Notes: a model not told the origin generated them from the sequence alone. Positions 16,580 through 25,433 are shown, counted from the stretch's first letter. The stretch is DNA of 64,000 nt from Leucobacter musarum subsp. musarum (GCF_001273845.1 NZ_JHBW01000062.1:1-64000), one strand, 5' to 3'. Program-made: numbers and translations.

Positions 16580-17871
16580 GTGCCCACCTTCAATTCGAAC
16601 CGGAAACGGGCGCCGCCGAGGTCGGAGCGCCCGAGCTCGATCATGCCACCCCGGTCGGCGATCGTGCGGCGTACGAGGTCGAGACCGATGCCGCGCCCGA
16701 AGCCTGTCGCGTCGAGCTTCGACGAGAACCCGCGCGCGAACACCCGGTCTGCGGCGGCGGGGCCGATGCCCGGACCGTCGTCGGCGACCTCCCCGTGGAA
16801 TGCGCCGTCGCGTTCGATGAGCGCGCACCGCACGCGCGTGGCGCCGGCCTCGCCGGCATTGCGGCAGAGGTTGGCGAGTACGAGCACGACGCCCTCATCG
16901 ACATCCGACTCGACCTCGATCGCGGTTTCGAGTGCGGCGCCGAGGCCCCCCAACTCGGCGCGCAGCGCATCGAGCGTGGCGCGGAGCAGAGGAGGCTCGG
17001 TCGTGGCGCCGGTGGTGCCCGCATCGACAGGAGCGGTGCGGTCGATGTAGGCGAGCGCGTCAGCGGTGTCGCCGTGCGAGACGAGGCCGTGAATGACGTG
17101 CAGGCGGGTGTGGAACTCGTGTGTCTGCTCGCGGAGCGCCGCAGCGGTGCGACGGGCGCTCTCGGCTTCGAGCGCGATCGCATCGAGACGACGGAATCGC
17201 CGCTCGAGCAGCGCGGCGAGCAGGGAACTGGCGACGGTTCCGACGAGCAGCGCGCCGAGTGCCCAGGGCAGCAGTTGCCGGAGCGCGGCGTCGAAGTCAG
17301 CGGAGATGCGCGACTCCAAGATGCCGACGGAAAGGGAGCCCACGACGGCTCCGGAATCATCGCGCACCGGCACCTTCGCGCGGAGGGTGCGGCCGATCGT
17401 GCCCTCTTGGGTGCCAAGAAACTCCTCGCCGTCGAGCACGTCATCGAGTGGCGTCGAGACTTCTCCGCCGCGCATGGCGGGGTTCGGGTGCGTGATGCGC
17501 AGCCCACGGTTGTCGGTGATGACGAGGTAGTCGACCCCTGCCGCCTCCTCGACGACGTCGGCGAGCGGTTGCAGTTCGCGGGTCGCCGCGGTGAGATCGT
17601 CGCCCGTGTGGTCAAGTACGCCCCGTACCTGGTCGAGCTGCGCGAGGCTCGTCGCGACATCGCGCACACGGTCTGCGGTCGCCTCACGGATGCTGGTCTC
17701 CTGCACCGAGATCGCGATGCTCGCGGTGACTCCGACGCCGGCGAGCACGAGCAAGGTCGGCAAAGCGAGGATCGCGACGCGCGCCCACCGAGAGGTCGCC
17801 CAGCGTGGAGAGGCGCTGCGTGCAGCCACTCCCGGCGATCCTCCCGTGCTCATCACCGCAGGGCGCCTCAC
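16576..17871 (-). CDS. CitA/DcuS-type sensor histidine kinase
   Basis: 431 residues: membrane helix (~31-55), an extracellular PAS-like sensor (~56-198, with RVRDVATSLAQLDQVR and VDYLVITDNRGLRITHPNP), second helix (~200-222), cytoplasmic kinase. The His box is HEFHTRLHVIHGL (H251), close to the family's HExxNxLHxIxGL but with T in place of N. N box NLCRNAGEA, G boxes DDGPGIGP and GRGIGLDLVR are intact. GTG start at 17871 overlaps the stop of the upstream metallo-hydrolase gene (GTGA); an ATG at 17853 is an alternative. Confidence 0.85.
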   Translation of the reverse strand: MRRPAVMSTGGSPGVAARSASPRWATSRWARVAILALPTLLVLAGVGVTASIAISVQETSIREATADRVRDVATSLAQLDQVRGVLDHTGDDLTAATRELQPLADVVEEAAGVDYLVITDNRGLRITHPNPAMRGGEVSTPLDDVLDGEEFLGTQEGTIGRTLRAKVPVRDDSGAVVGSLSVGILESRISADFDAALRQLLPWALGALLVGTVASSLLAALLERRFRRLDAIALEAESARRTAAALREQTHEFHTRLHVIHGLVSHGDTADALAYIDRTAPVDAGTTGATTEPPLLRATLDALRAELGGLGAALETAIEVESDVDEGVVLVLANLCRNAGEAGATRVRCALIERDGAFHGEVADDGPGIGPAAADRVFARGFSSKLDATGFGRGIGLDLVRRTIADRGGMIELGRSDLGGARFRFELKVGT

Positions 17872-18521
17872 ACGTCGAGTGACTCGCCGTCGGCGAGCGT
17901 GAGCAGTTCCTTGCCGGTGAGCTGCTGAGTGAAGCGCGCGAACGAGCCGCGGCCGAGGTCGCTGAGCATCATGTCGTGGATCTGGATGGTGCGCTTCGGT
18001 GCGACCGCGCGGACGAAGTCGACGAGATGCTCCATCTTCGTCCAGGGCCCCGAGCTCGGAGCGAGCAGCGTGGCGACGCGCGCCTCGGGCACGACGTAGG
18101 AGTCGCCGGGGTGGTAGACCGCGTCGGCGCCGGTGGTGTCGCTCGAGATGAGGTAGCCCACGTTGCTCATGAGCGGAATGTCGGGGTGGATCACCGCGTG
18201 CGCGCCACCCACGACGTCGACGGTGAAGCCGCCCGCGTCGAACTGATCGCCGGGCTCGACCGGCGTGACCTGGCCCCCGTGCGACCCGAGTGCGGCGACC
18301 ACGCTCTCGGGTGCCCAGACGCGCAGCTCGGGGCGGGTGACGAGCGCCGCCTGCAGCACTGCCGGGTCGAAGTGATCGGGGTGGTCGTGCGTGATGAGCA
18401 CGGCATCCGTCGCGGCGATGAGCTCGCCCGCGTTGGCGGTGAACGTGCCCGGGTCCAGCAGCAGCGAGCGGCTGCCGTCAACGAGCGCGATCGTGGCGTG
18501 GGCATGTTTGGTGAGGCGCAT
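17868..18521 (-). CDS. Metallo-beta-lactamase-fold hydrolase, UlaG-like
   Basis: 217 residues. THDHPDHFD (~51-59) is the HxHxDH metal motif; HAVIHPD, YHPGDSYV and a late IQIHDMM supply further ligands. The compact form resembles UlaG-like/YfjG-type metal-dependent hydrolases. Substrate unknown. First gene of a three-gene operon with the sensor kinase and response regulator, joined by 4-nt overlaps, which suggests it serves the same carboxylate response. ATG at 18521, preceded by TAGAGT with 7 nt between. Confidence 0.8.
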   Translation of the reverse strand: MRLTKHAHATIALVDGSRSLLLDPGTFTANAGELIAATDAVLITHDHPDHFDPAVLQAALVTRPELRVWAPESVVAALGSHGGQVTPVEPGDQFDAGGFTVDVVGGAHAVIHPDIPLMSNVGYLISSDTTGADAVYHPGDSYVVPEARVATLLAPSSGPWTKMEHLVDFVRAVAPKRTIQIHDMMLSDLGRGSFARFTQQLTGKELLTLADGESLDV

Positions 18522-18661
18522 GGCGCACACTCTACAACTCCGCCATCTGGCCCGCGTGAGCATCTATGAGCACAAAGCCGGTCACGCGCCTCGACGCTCT
18601 CGCCCGGTGGCATCGTGGTGCAGTCGGCGCGGCACAACGGAGTCCGCGCGAAGGGAATGAC

Positions 18662-19663
18662 ATGACAGAGAAACCGCAAGGACGCACCCGTCGCGCGGTG
18701 CTCCGCGTCGTGGGCGGCGCCATCGCCGCTTCGGCCATCGGAGTCGCCGCCTTCGGATCGATCAGCTCAGCCGCACTCGGCAGCGACATACACTCGTCGC
18801 TCACCATCATCGCCCCGGCGGCTGCGGGCGGTGGCTGGGACACCGTCGCGCGCGAGATGCAGCAGGCGCAGCGCGCCAACGGCCTGAGCGCCAACGTGCA
18901 GGTCGTCAACATGCCGGGCGCCGGCGGCACCATCGCGCTCGGCAACCTCTCGCTGCTCGAGGGCCAGGCCAACACCATGCTCGTCGGCGGCACCGGGTTG
19001 CTCGCCGCGACCATCCAGTACGGCTCGGCCGCGACCCTGGACGACGTCACCTCGCTTGCAGTCGTGTTCGAAGAGTACGACGTGATCGTCGTGCCCGCCG
19101 ACTCTCCCTACGAAACGCTCGACGACCTTGTCGAAGCGTGGAAAGCCGACCCGAAGTCGATTCCGTGGACGGGCGGCGGATCCTTCGATCAGCTCGTCGT
19201 GACCGACCTCGCGCTCGCCGCAGGCATCGACCCTGTGGACACGACCTACATCTCGTCGGACGGCGGAGGCGAGGCCGTGGCGGCGCTGCTCAACGGAACG
19301 GCGAAAGCGGCAACCGGTGGCTACCCCGACAACATCGACCAGATCGAGTCGGGTCGCCTGCGCGCACTCGCCATCGTCGCCGAGGAGCCCGTTGACGGCA
19401 TCGATATTCCGACCGCGCGCGAGCAGGGCTACGACATCACGCTCGCGAACTGGCGCATGCTCGCGGCACCCGCGGGGCTCACCGATGACGAGACCGCGGG
19501 GCTCACCGAACTCGTCGAAGACACGCTCGCCACCGACGAGTGGGCCGAAGCGGTCGAGCGCTACCACTGGACCGACCAAGTGATCACCGGCGACGAGCTG
19601 GAGACGTTCCTCGTCGAGGAACGCGACCGCATCGCCCGCCTGTACGAGGAGATGGGGCAATGA
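18662..19663 (+). CDS. tctC: TctC-type tricarboxylate-binding protein
   Basis: 333 residues. Signal sequence with a twin-arginine-like start (RTRRAVLRVVGG) and a hydrophobic core; mature start near residue 39. AAAGGGWDTVAREMQ, VVNMPGAGGTIAL and LGNLSLLEGQANTM are Bug/TctC-family binding-site segments. Delivers a tricarboxylate or related acid to TctAB. No lipobox is seen, so how it is held at a Gram-positive surface is unclear. ATG at 18662 after GAAGGGAATGAC. First gene of tctCBA; overlaps tctB by ATGA. Confidence 0.9.
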   Translation: MTEKPQGRTRRAVLRVVGGAIAASAIGVAAFGSISSAALGSDIHSSLTIIAPAAAGGGWDTVAREMQQAQRANGLSANVQVVNMPGAGGTIALGNLSLLEGQANTMLVGGTGLLAATIQYGSAATLDDVTSLAVVFEEYDVIVVPADSPYETLDDLVEAWKADPKSIPWTGGGSFDQLVVTDLALAAGIDPVDTTYISSDGGGEAVAALLNGTAKAATGGYPDNIDQIESGRLRALAIVAEEPVDGIDIPTAREQGYDITLANWRMLAAPAGLTDDETAGLTELVEDTLATDEWAEAVERYHWTDQVITGDELETFLVEERDRIARLYEEMGQ

Positions 19664-20331
19664 CGCCTTCGAACAACCCGACCGCGATGTCCGCGGTCGT
19701 CGGCGAGGAGATCCGGCTGGGCGCCGGTGACGGCCGCACCGCCGAGCTGCTGAAACAGCTCATCATGCCCGCGCTGCTGGTCGCCTTCGCGGCCTACCTG
19801 GGCTACGGCATGCTCACGATGCGCGTGCCCGAGGGCACCGCCTTTCCTGGCCCGCACTTCTTCCCCGCCATCATCGCGGGCGGCCTCGTGCTCTTCGCGA
19901 TCCTGCTCGTGCTGTCGGCGCTGAAGCAACGCCGCGCCGCCGATGCCGAGCGCGCCGCGGCGACCCGCGACCTCGGCGACTTCGAGCTGCTGAGCATGGA
20001 GCACGAGACCGCCGCGGGCGGTGTCTCTGAGGGGCTCGCGGGGGTGGACGCCGGTGACGGTGTCGCAGCCCCGACGCGCGCGGTGAAGCTCGACTGGCGA
20101 TCCCTCGCCTGGATCGTGGGCTCGTTTCTCGCGTTCGCCCTGCTGCTCGATGTGCTCGGCTGGATCATCGGCGCCGGGCTGCTCTTCTGGTGCGTGGCGC
20201 GCGGCTTCGGGTCGCAGAAGCCCATCGCCAGCCTCGTCACCGGCCTCACCGTGAGCTCGCTGGCCTACATCGCGTTCGACATGGCGCTCGGCATGTCGCT
20301 GCCCTCGGGCATTCTGGGTGGGGGGTTCTGA
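19660..20331 (+). CDS. tctB: TctB small membrane subunit
   Basis: 223 residues with four hydrophobic segments (about 35-53, 66-87, 148-166, 188-208), split by a long hydrophilic loop. Family-typical: short, poorly conserved partner of TctA in the tripartite tricarboxylate transporter. ATGA overlap with tctC; tctA starts 3 nt after its stop. Confidence 0.85.
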   Translation: MTPSNNPTAMSAVVGEEIRLGAGDGRTAELLKQLIMPALLVAFAAYLGYGMLTMRVPEGTAFPGPHFFPAIIAGGLVLFAILLVLSALKQRRAADAERAAATRDLGDFELLSMEHETAAGGVSEGLAGVDAGDGVAAPTRAVKLDWRSLAWIVGSFLAFALLLDVLGWIIGAGLLFWCVARGFGSQKPIASLVTGLTVSSLAYIAFDMALGMSLPSGILGGGF

Positions 20332-20333
20332 TC

Positions 20334-21875
20334 ATGGAGTCACTGCAGCTTCTCATGGAGGGCTTTGCCGGAGCCCTCACCTGGCAAAACCTCGTCTGGG
20401 TACTCGTCGGCTGCCTGCTCGGCACCGCCGTCGGCGTCATGCCCGGCCTCGGCTCGTCGATGGCGGTGGCCCTGCTGCTGCCCGTCACGTTCTCGCTCGA
20501 ACCCACCGCCGCGTTCATCATGTTCGCGGGCGTCTACTTCGGCGGCCTCTTCGGCGACTCGACCATGGGCATCCTCATGAATACCCCGGGCCAAGCGTCC
20601 GCGATCGCGTCAACGTTCGAGGGCCACAAGATGGCGCTGAACGGGAAAGCGGCGCAGGCTCTGGCGACGGCCGCGATCGGCGCGTTCATCGGCGGCTTCA
20701 TCGCGTCGATCCTCGTCGTGTTCCTCGCACCCGCCCTCGCCGACTTCTCGTCGAGTTTCGGGCCGGCCGAGTTCTTCGCCCTCGCCGTGTTCGCCTTCGC
20801 CGCGACCTCCTCGGTGGTTACCGACAACGCGGTTAAGGGCCTCGCCGCGCTGTTCATCGGGCTCGGGATCGCGGTCATCGGCGTCGACGGCGCCTCTGGA
20901 GCGCCGCGCTTCACCCTCGACTCGCCCTTCCTCTTCGACGGCGTCTCGCTCGTCACCGTGACCGTCGCGGTGCTTGCACTCGGCGAGGTCATCTACGTCG
21001 CCTGCCTCGAGCGCCACATGAGCGACAAGTCTCTCATTCGCCCCAAGGGGCGGCCGTGGCTGTCGAGGGCCGAGTTCAAGGAGGCCGCGCCCGCGTGGCT
21101 GCGCGGCACCGCGATCGGCCTGCCCTTCGGCGTCGTGCCGGCTGGCGGCTCGGAGATCCCGACCTTCCTCGCCTACGGCCTCGAGAAGCGCCTCGATCAG
21201 CGCCGCAAGTCGCCCCGCTTCGGTAAGGGCGCCATCCGCGGCCTCGCCGCACCCGAAGCAGCCGGCAACTCGACCACCGGCATGGCGATGGGCGCCCTGC
21301 TCGCGCTCGGCCTGCCGATCTCCGCGACCGCGGCGATCATGCTCGCCGCCTTCCGCCAGTACGGGCTGCAGCCCGGGCCCCTGCTCTTCGAGCGCGCGCC
21401 CGACCTCGTGTGGGTGCTGCTCGCCAGCTTCTTCATCGCAATGATCGTGCTGCTCATCCTGAACCTGCCTTTCGCGATGCTGTGGGCCAAGCTGCTGCTG
21501 ATTCCGCGCCCGTACCTGTACGCCGGCATCACGCTCTTCTGCGCGCTCGGCATCTACGCCACGTCTGGCTCGGTCTTCGACCTCATCATGCTGCTCGGCA
21601 TCGGCATCGTCGGGTTCCTGATGCGCGCGCTCGACTTCCCGCTCGCACCACTCATCATCGGCATGGTGCTCGGGCCGCTTGCCGAAACCAGTCTGCGCGA
21701 CGCCGCGATGAGCGCCAACGGCGACTTCTCCGTGCTGGTGCACGGGCCGATCGCCCTCACGTTGTATGCACTGCTGCTCGCCGTGCTGGTGTTCGCGGTG
21801 CGCGGGCGGATCGTGGGTCGGCGTCGGGCGAAGGCGGCGGATGCTGCTGCTTCGCGGGAGACTGTCGAGGCGTAA
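20334..21875 (+). CDS. tctA: TctA large permease subunit
   Basis: 513 residues, about 12 membrane segments. GTAVGVMPGLGSSMAVALLL near the N-terminus and LMNTPGQASAIASTFEGH are hallmark TctA motifs; a second half repeats the pattern (PAGGSEIPTFLAYGLEKRL, PEAAGNSTTGMAMGALL). Forms the transport channel with TctB, using TctC-delivered carboxylate and an ion gradient. ATG at 20334 with a G-rich site upstream. Confidence 0.93.
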   Translation: MESLQLLMEGFAGALTWQNLVWVLVGCLLGTAVGVMPGLGSSMAVALLLPVTFSLEPTAAFIMFAGVYFGGLFGDSTMGILMNTPGQASAIASTFEGHKMALNGKAAQALATAAIGAFIGGFIASILVVFLAPALADFSSSFGPAEFFALAVFAFAATSSVVTDNAVKGLAALFIGLGIAVIGVDGASGAPRFTLDSPFLFDGVSLVTVTVAVLALGEVIYVACLERHMSDKSLIRPKGRPWLSRAEFKEAAPAWLRGTAIGLPFGVVPAGGSEIPTFLAYGLEKRLDQRRKSPRFGKGAIRGLAAPEAAGNSTTGMAMGALLALGLPISATAAIMLAAFRQYGLQPGPLLFERAPDLVWVLLASFFIAMIVLLILNLPFAMLWAKLLLIPRPYLYAGITLFCALGIYATSGSVFDLIMLLGIGIVGFLMRALDFPLAPLIIGMVLGPLAETSLRDAAMSANGDFSVLVHGPIALTLYALLLAVLVFAVRGRIVGRRRAKAADAAASRETVEA

Positions 21876-21905
21876 GCGCTTGCTGGGGTCACCTTGGCCC
21901 AGATA

Positions 21906-21969
21906 GCGGAGATTCAGGAAATCGCGGACCGTATTCTGCGGAACGGTCCGCGATTTCCTGAATCTCCGC
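21906..21969. repeat. 27-bp perfect inverted repeat
   Basis: Left arm 21906-21932 is the exact reverse complement of the right arm 21943-21969, around a 10-nt spacer (ATTCTGCGGA). It lies between the convergent ends of tctA and the WYL regulator gene. It could work as a bidirectional terminator, but there is no T tract on either side and the stem is far longer than the other terminators in the window. Confidence 0.9.
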
Positions 21970-22000
21970 GACTTGGAGTAGTGCGGGTGTGGGTGCCGGA

Positions 22001-22693
22001 TCACCCGGCGGATACCGGCCGGGCTGTCTCCGGTGGTGCGCCGACCTCTGCCACCGTGTGGCCGGTGCACGGGGCACTCGTGACACTGGCCCGCTCGATC
22101 CGCGCGAGTGAGAACCAGCGCATCGCGTCGCGCAATCGGCACCAGCCGATGAGATACCACTGGCCGCCCGTGGAAGCGAAGAGCACGGGCTCGACGTCGC
22201 GGTGAGTCGTGACGCCATCGCCGGCGGTGTAGCGGATGCGGGTCACGCGCTGCTCGGCCATCGCCTGCTCCAGCGCCGAACGCACGGCGCGTGACGCGGG
22301 GGCCTCTGCGTCGATCCAGACTCTCCCGGCGAGCTCATCGGCCCGCGCGCGGGTGCGGGGGTCGAGCGTGTCCACGATCTTTGCGGCGCCCGCTGCCGCG
22401 AGGTCTGCATACGGTGCATCACGCGCAGCCGACACCGCGGCGAGCAGAGCGACCGCTTGTGTGGGCGACAGGGTGACGGGCGGCAGCGCCGACCCCGGCG
22501 CCAGGCCGTAACCTCCGCCGGGGCCCGGCCGAGACCACAGCGGTGCGCCGCTGCGCTCGAGCGTGACGAGGTCGCGCTTGACGGTGCGCACGGACACGCT
22601 GAATTCGCGTGCGAGGCGCTCCGCGGTGACGCCGCGCGATCCGGCGCGATGCAGCATCTCCGAGAGCGCATGGAGCCGCTCCGACCGCTTCAT
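22001..22693 (-). CDS. YafY-type HTH/WYL transcriptional regulator
   Basis: 230 residues: N-terminal DeoR-like winged helix (KRSERLHALSEMLHRAG; SVSVRTVKRDLVTLERSG), then a WYL domain with the ligand motif QWYLIGWCRLRDAMRWFSLARI. WYL domains sense small ligands or nucleic acid ends. ATG at 22693. Divergent from the alpha/beta hydrolase gene, which is the natural target. Confidence 0.85.
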   Translation of the reverse strand: MKRSERLHALSEMLHRAGSRGVTAERLAREFSVSVRTVKRDLVTLERSGAPLWSRPGPGGGYGLAPGSALPPVTLSPTQAVALLAAVSAARDAPYADLAAAGAAKIVDTLDPRTRARADELAGRVWIDAEAPASRAVRSALEQAMAEQRVTRIRYTAGDGVTTHRDVEPVLFASTGGQWYLIGWCRLRDAMRWFSLARIERASVTSAPCTGHTVAEVGAPPETARPVSAG

Positions 22694-22727
22694 CGTTTGC
22701 GGCCCGGCAGCGTGCGTGCAAAATTCA

Positions 22728-22746
22728 TGACATAAATAGTGACATA
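22728..22746. promoter_or_regulatory. Direct-repeat operator candidate
   Basis: TGACATA occurs at 22728-22734 and 22740-22746, start to start 12 bp, in the 85-bp gap between the divergent regulator and hydrolase genes. Location and spacing fit a regulator binding site, perhaps for the WYL protein. Confidence 0.35.
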
Positions 22747-22778
22747 CCGTTGCCCGGGGCGCCCCGCAGAGTAGAGGC

Positions 22779-23519
22779 ATGACCACCACACCACACACCT
22801 CACCCATCATTCTGATCGCCGGACACTGGCTCGGCTCCTGGGCCTGGGACTACGTTCTCGCCCACCTCGACACCCCACGCTGCCCCGTCGCCTCGCTGAC
22901 GCTGCCCGGGCTCGACCCAGCCGACCCGCACCGCGAGAGCCGCACCCTCGACGACCAGGCGGTCGCGATTATGCACGAGATGGAGACGCTGGGGGTCGCC
23001 GTGGACCGCCCGGCGATCCTCGTTGCCCACAGCGGAGCGAACGGGCCCGTGAGTCTCGTGCTCGATCGGGCCCCCGAGCTGGTGCGGCGCATCGTGTGGG
23101 TCGATTCGGGGCCGGTGGCCTCCGGGAGTGCGTTCGCGCCGGATCTGGCCGACGAGCTGAACGCGTTGCCGCTGCCGCCGTTCGACGTGCTGGGGCAGCA
23201 GGCGAGCCTGGAGGGGCTCGGCGATGCGGTGCTCGAGCGGTTCCGAGAGCGTGCGGTCGCCGAACCCGGGCCGGTGCTGCGAGCGCCCGTCGTGCTCACC
23301 AACGACGCGCGGCGACGGGTGGCGACGACGCTCGTGTGCTGCTCGATCTCGGGGGAGCAAGTGCTGCAGCTCGCGCGCGACGGGCACCCGATGTTCGCGG
23401 AGGTTGCCGAGCTGTCGCACGTCGACGTCGTGGACCTGCCGACCGGGCACTGGCCAATGTGGAGCCGAGCGCGAGAGCTTGCCGCGGTGCTCGAGGCGGA
23501 GGCCGCTCGCGTGGGGTGA
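22779..23519 (+). CDS. Alpha/beta hydrolase
   Basis: 246 residues, single hydrolase domain. Oxyanion region GHWLGSWAWD near residue 15, nucleophile elbow VAHSGANG (S85, with A-H-S-G-A in place of GxSxG), catalytic His in TGHWPMW near the C-terminus. Resembles EstC/salicylate-esterase-like hydrolases acting on small esters. Substrate unknown. Divergent from the WYL regulator. Confidence 0.8.
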   Translation: MTTTPHTSPIILIAGHWLGSWAWDYVLAHLDTPRCPVASLTLPGLDPADPHRESRTLDDQAVAIMHEMETLGVAVDRPAILVAHSGANGPVSLVLDRAPELVRRIVWVDSGPVASGSAFAPDLADELNALPLPPFDVLGQQASLEGLGDAVLERFRERAVAEPGPVLRAPVVLTNDARRRVATTLVCCSISGEQVLQLARDGHPMFAEVAELSHVDVVDLPTGHWPMWSRARELAAVLEAEAARVG

Positions 23520-23564
23520 GCGGTGGGTGATGGGGCGGCGACGTTCGGTGTCGGTGGCCGCCCA

Positions 23565-23570
23565 TAAGAT
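23565..23570 (+). promoter_or_regulatory. -10 of cytosine deaminase gene
   Basis: TAAGAT ends 7 nt before the ATG at 23578, so the deaminase-codB transcript is probably leaderless; GCAGGT is too close to act as a ribosome site. Confidence 0.45.
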
Positions 23571-23577
23571 TGCAGGT

Positions 23578-24114
23578 ATGCCAATTTCTGCTCAAGACCG
23601 CACATATCTCGACCTCGCCATCGAACAGGCGCAGATCGGTTGGGACGAGGGCGGGGTGCCCATCGGTGCCGCGCTCGTGCGTCACGGGGCAGACGGCGAC
23701 GAGGTGCTGGCCGTCGGCCGCAACCGCCGCGTACAGATGGGCAGCGTGATCCGTCACGGCGAAACCGACTGCCTCGAGAACGCCGGTCGCCTGCCGGCGA
23801 GCGTCTACCGCGAGTGCACGCTCTACACGACGCTGTCGCCCTGCACGATGTGCGCGGGCACGGCCATGCTCTATGACATCCCGCGCATCGTGATCGGCGA
23901 GAACCGCAGCTTCGAAGCGTCCGAGTCATGGCTCGCCAGCAACGGCACCGAGCTCGTCATCGCCGACGACGCGACCTGCATCGGGCTCATGGACCGCATG
24001 ATGAGCGAGCGCCCCGAAGTGTGGGCCGAAGACATCGGGGTCGAGACGAGCGAGCTCGCGGGTGGCGCTGCCGCTGCGACCGACGCTGCGATCGACGCCG
24101 AGGGCGGCCGATGA
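23578..24114 (+). CDS. Cytosine deaminase, yeast Fcy1-like fold
   Basis: 178 residues. Zinc ligands H60 (HGET, with proton-shuttle E62) and C89/C92 (SPCTMC) define the cytidine-deaminase superfamily; ETDCLENAGR, TLYTTLSPC and IPRIVIGENR closely follow fungal-type cytosine deaminase rather than the E. coli CodA fold. Converts cytosine to uracil for pyrimidine salvage. An extra ~20 residue Ala/Glu tail follows the usual end. Overlaps the codB-like permease by ATGA, which strongly supports cytosine as substrate. Confidence 0.88.
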   Translation: MPISAQDRTYLDLAIEQAQIGWDEGGVPIGAALVRHGADGDEVLAVGRNRRVQMGSVIRHGETDCLENAGRLPASVYRECTLYTTLSPCTMCAGTAMLYDIPRIVIGENRSFEASESWLASNGTELVIADDATCIGLMDRMMSERPEVWAEDIGVETSELAGGAAAATDAAIDAEGGR

Positions 24115-25433
24115 GCGGGGAGCGCACTGAGCGCATCGCCGATCCGGCGCCAGCGACCGCCGAAGCTCACGCCGCTGAAGCCGTCATCGACCGCGATTAC
24201 CCGGTCACCCCGGTGCCGCTGCACGCGCGCAAGGGATTCTTCTCGCTCGTCGTCGTGCTGCTCGGCTTCACCATCTTCACGCCGACCATGCTCGCGGGTG
24301 CAGCGCTCGGGCAGTCGTTCGCGCTGAACGATCTGCTCATCGTCATCTTGCTCGGGTCGACCGTGCTCGGTGCGTACGTCGCGGTGCTCGGGTGGATCGG
24401 CGCTCGCACCGGACTCACCACCGTGGTCATGGCACGCTACACGCTCGGCACGCGGGGCGCGAAGCTCGCGTCGATCTTGCTCGGGGGCACGCAGATCGGC
24501 TGGTACGGGGTCGTCATCGGCACCATCGGCGAGCTCACCACGCAGGCGTTCGGCTGGGAGAGTTTCGCCGCGAAGGCCGCCGTGATGATCGTGGTCAGCG
24601 TGCTCATGTGCGCCACCGCCGTGTACGGCTACCGCGGCATGTACTGGGTGTCGCTCATCTCGACGCCGCTCATCTTGATCCTGGCGTTCTGGGTGATGTT
24701 CCGCTCGCTCGAAGAAGTGGGCGGGTGGGCCGGCCTCGCCGCCGTGCAGCCCGACGCCTCCATGCCGATCGCGGTCGCCGTGACCGCGGTCGTCGGCACC
24801 TTCGTCTCCGCGGGCACGCAGGCCCCCAACTGGACCCGCTTCGGGCGCTCGGGTCGCCAAGCCGTGCTCGCGTGCATCATCGGCTTCCTCATCGGCAACG
24901 GCCTCATGATCTTCTTCGGCGCGATCGGCGCCATCACTTTCGGCGAAGGCGACTTCGTGCTCGTGCTCTTCAACCTCGGGCTCGTCGGGTGGGGGCTCTT
25001 CCTCCTCTTCGGCAACCTCTGGAAGTCGAACGCCGACGCGGCGTACTCCTTCGGCGTCGCCGGCGCCGAGCTGTTCTCGAAGCCCAGCAAGACGCGCTTC
25101 GTCATCATCGGGTCGATCATTGGCACCGTGCTCGCGCTCTTCGGGGTGAACGAGCACCTGCCGCAGTACCTCGGGCTGCTTGGCACCTTCATTCCGCCGC
25201 TCGGCGGCGTCATCATCGGCGACTACCTCGCACGCTGGCGCTCGACGCAAATGCCGCAGGGCGAGGCATTGCCCCGGGCGAACTGGGTCAACCTCGGCGT
25301 GTATGCGGTGTCGTGCGCACTCGCATGGGTCGCCGGCGAATTCGGGATCGGCATCCCGCCGATCATCGGCGTCGTCGCGGCGCTGATTCTGTCGGTCGGC
25401 CTGGCACGGCTGTCGCCCCGCCGCATCGGGTAG
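24111..25433 (+). CDS. codB: Cytosine permease, NCS1 family
   Basis: 440 residues, about 12 membrane segments. FTIFTPTMLAGAALGQSF, GARTGLTTVVMARYTLGTRG and GTQIGWYGVV are CodB-type NCS1 signatures; PNWTRFGRSGRQAV and PPLGGVIIGDYLARWR lie in the second half. Imports cytosine with a cation. Translation-coupled to the deaminase (ATGA), forming a cytosine uptake-and-deamination pair. Confidence 0.9.
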   Translation: MSGERTERIADPAPATAEAHAAEAVIDRDYPVTPVPLHARKGFFSLVVVLLGFTIFTPTMLAGAALGQSFALNDLLIVILLGSTVLGAYVAVLGWIGARTGLTTVVMARYTLGTRGAKLASILLGGTQIGWYGVVIGTIGELTTQAFGWESFAAKAAVMIVVSVLMCATAVYGYRGMYWVSLISTPLILILAFWVMFRSLEEVGGWAGLAAVQPDASMPIAVAVTAVVGTFVSAGTQAPNWTRFGRSGRQAVLACIIGFLIGNGLMIFFGAIGAITFGEGDFVLVLFNLGLVGWGLFLLFGNLWKSNADAAYSFGVAGAELFSKPSKTRFVIIGSIIGTVLALFGVNEHLPQYLGLLGTFIPPLGGVIIGDYLARWRSTQMPQGEALPRANWVNLGVYAVSCALAWVAGEFGIGIPPIIGVVAALILSVGLARLSPRRIG

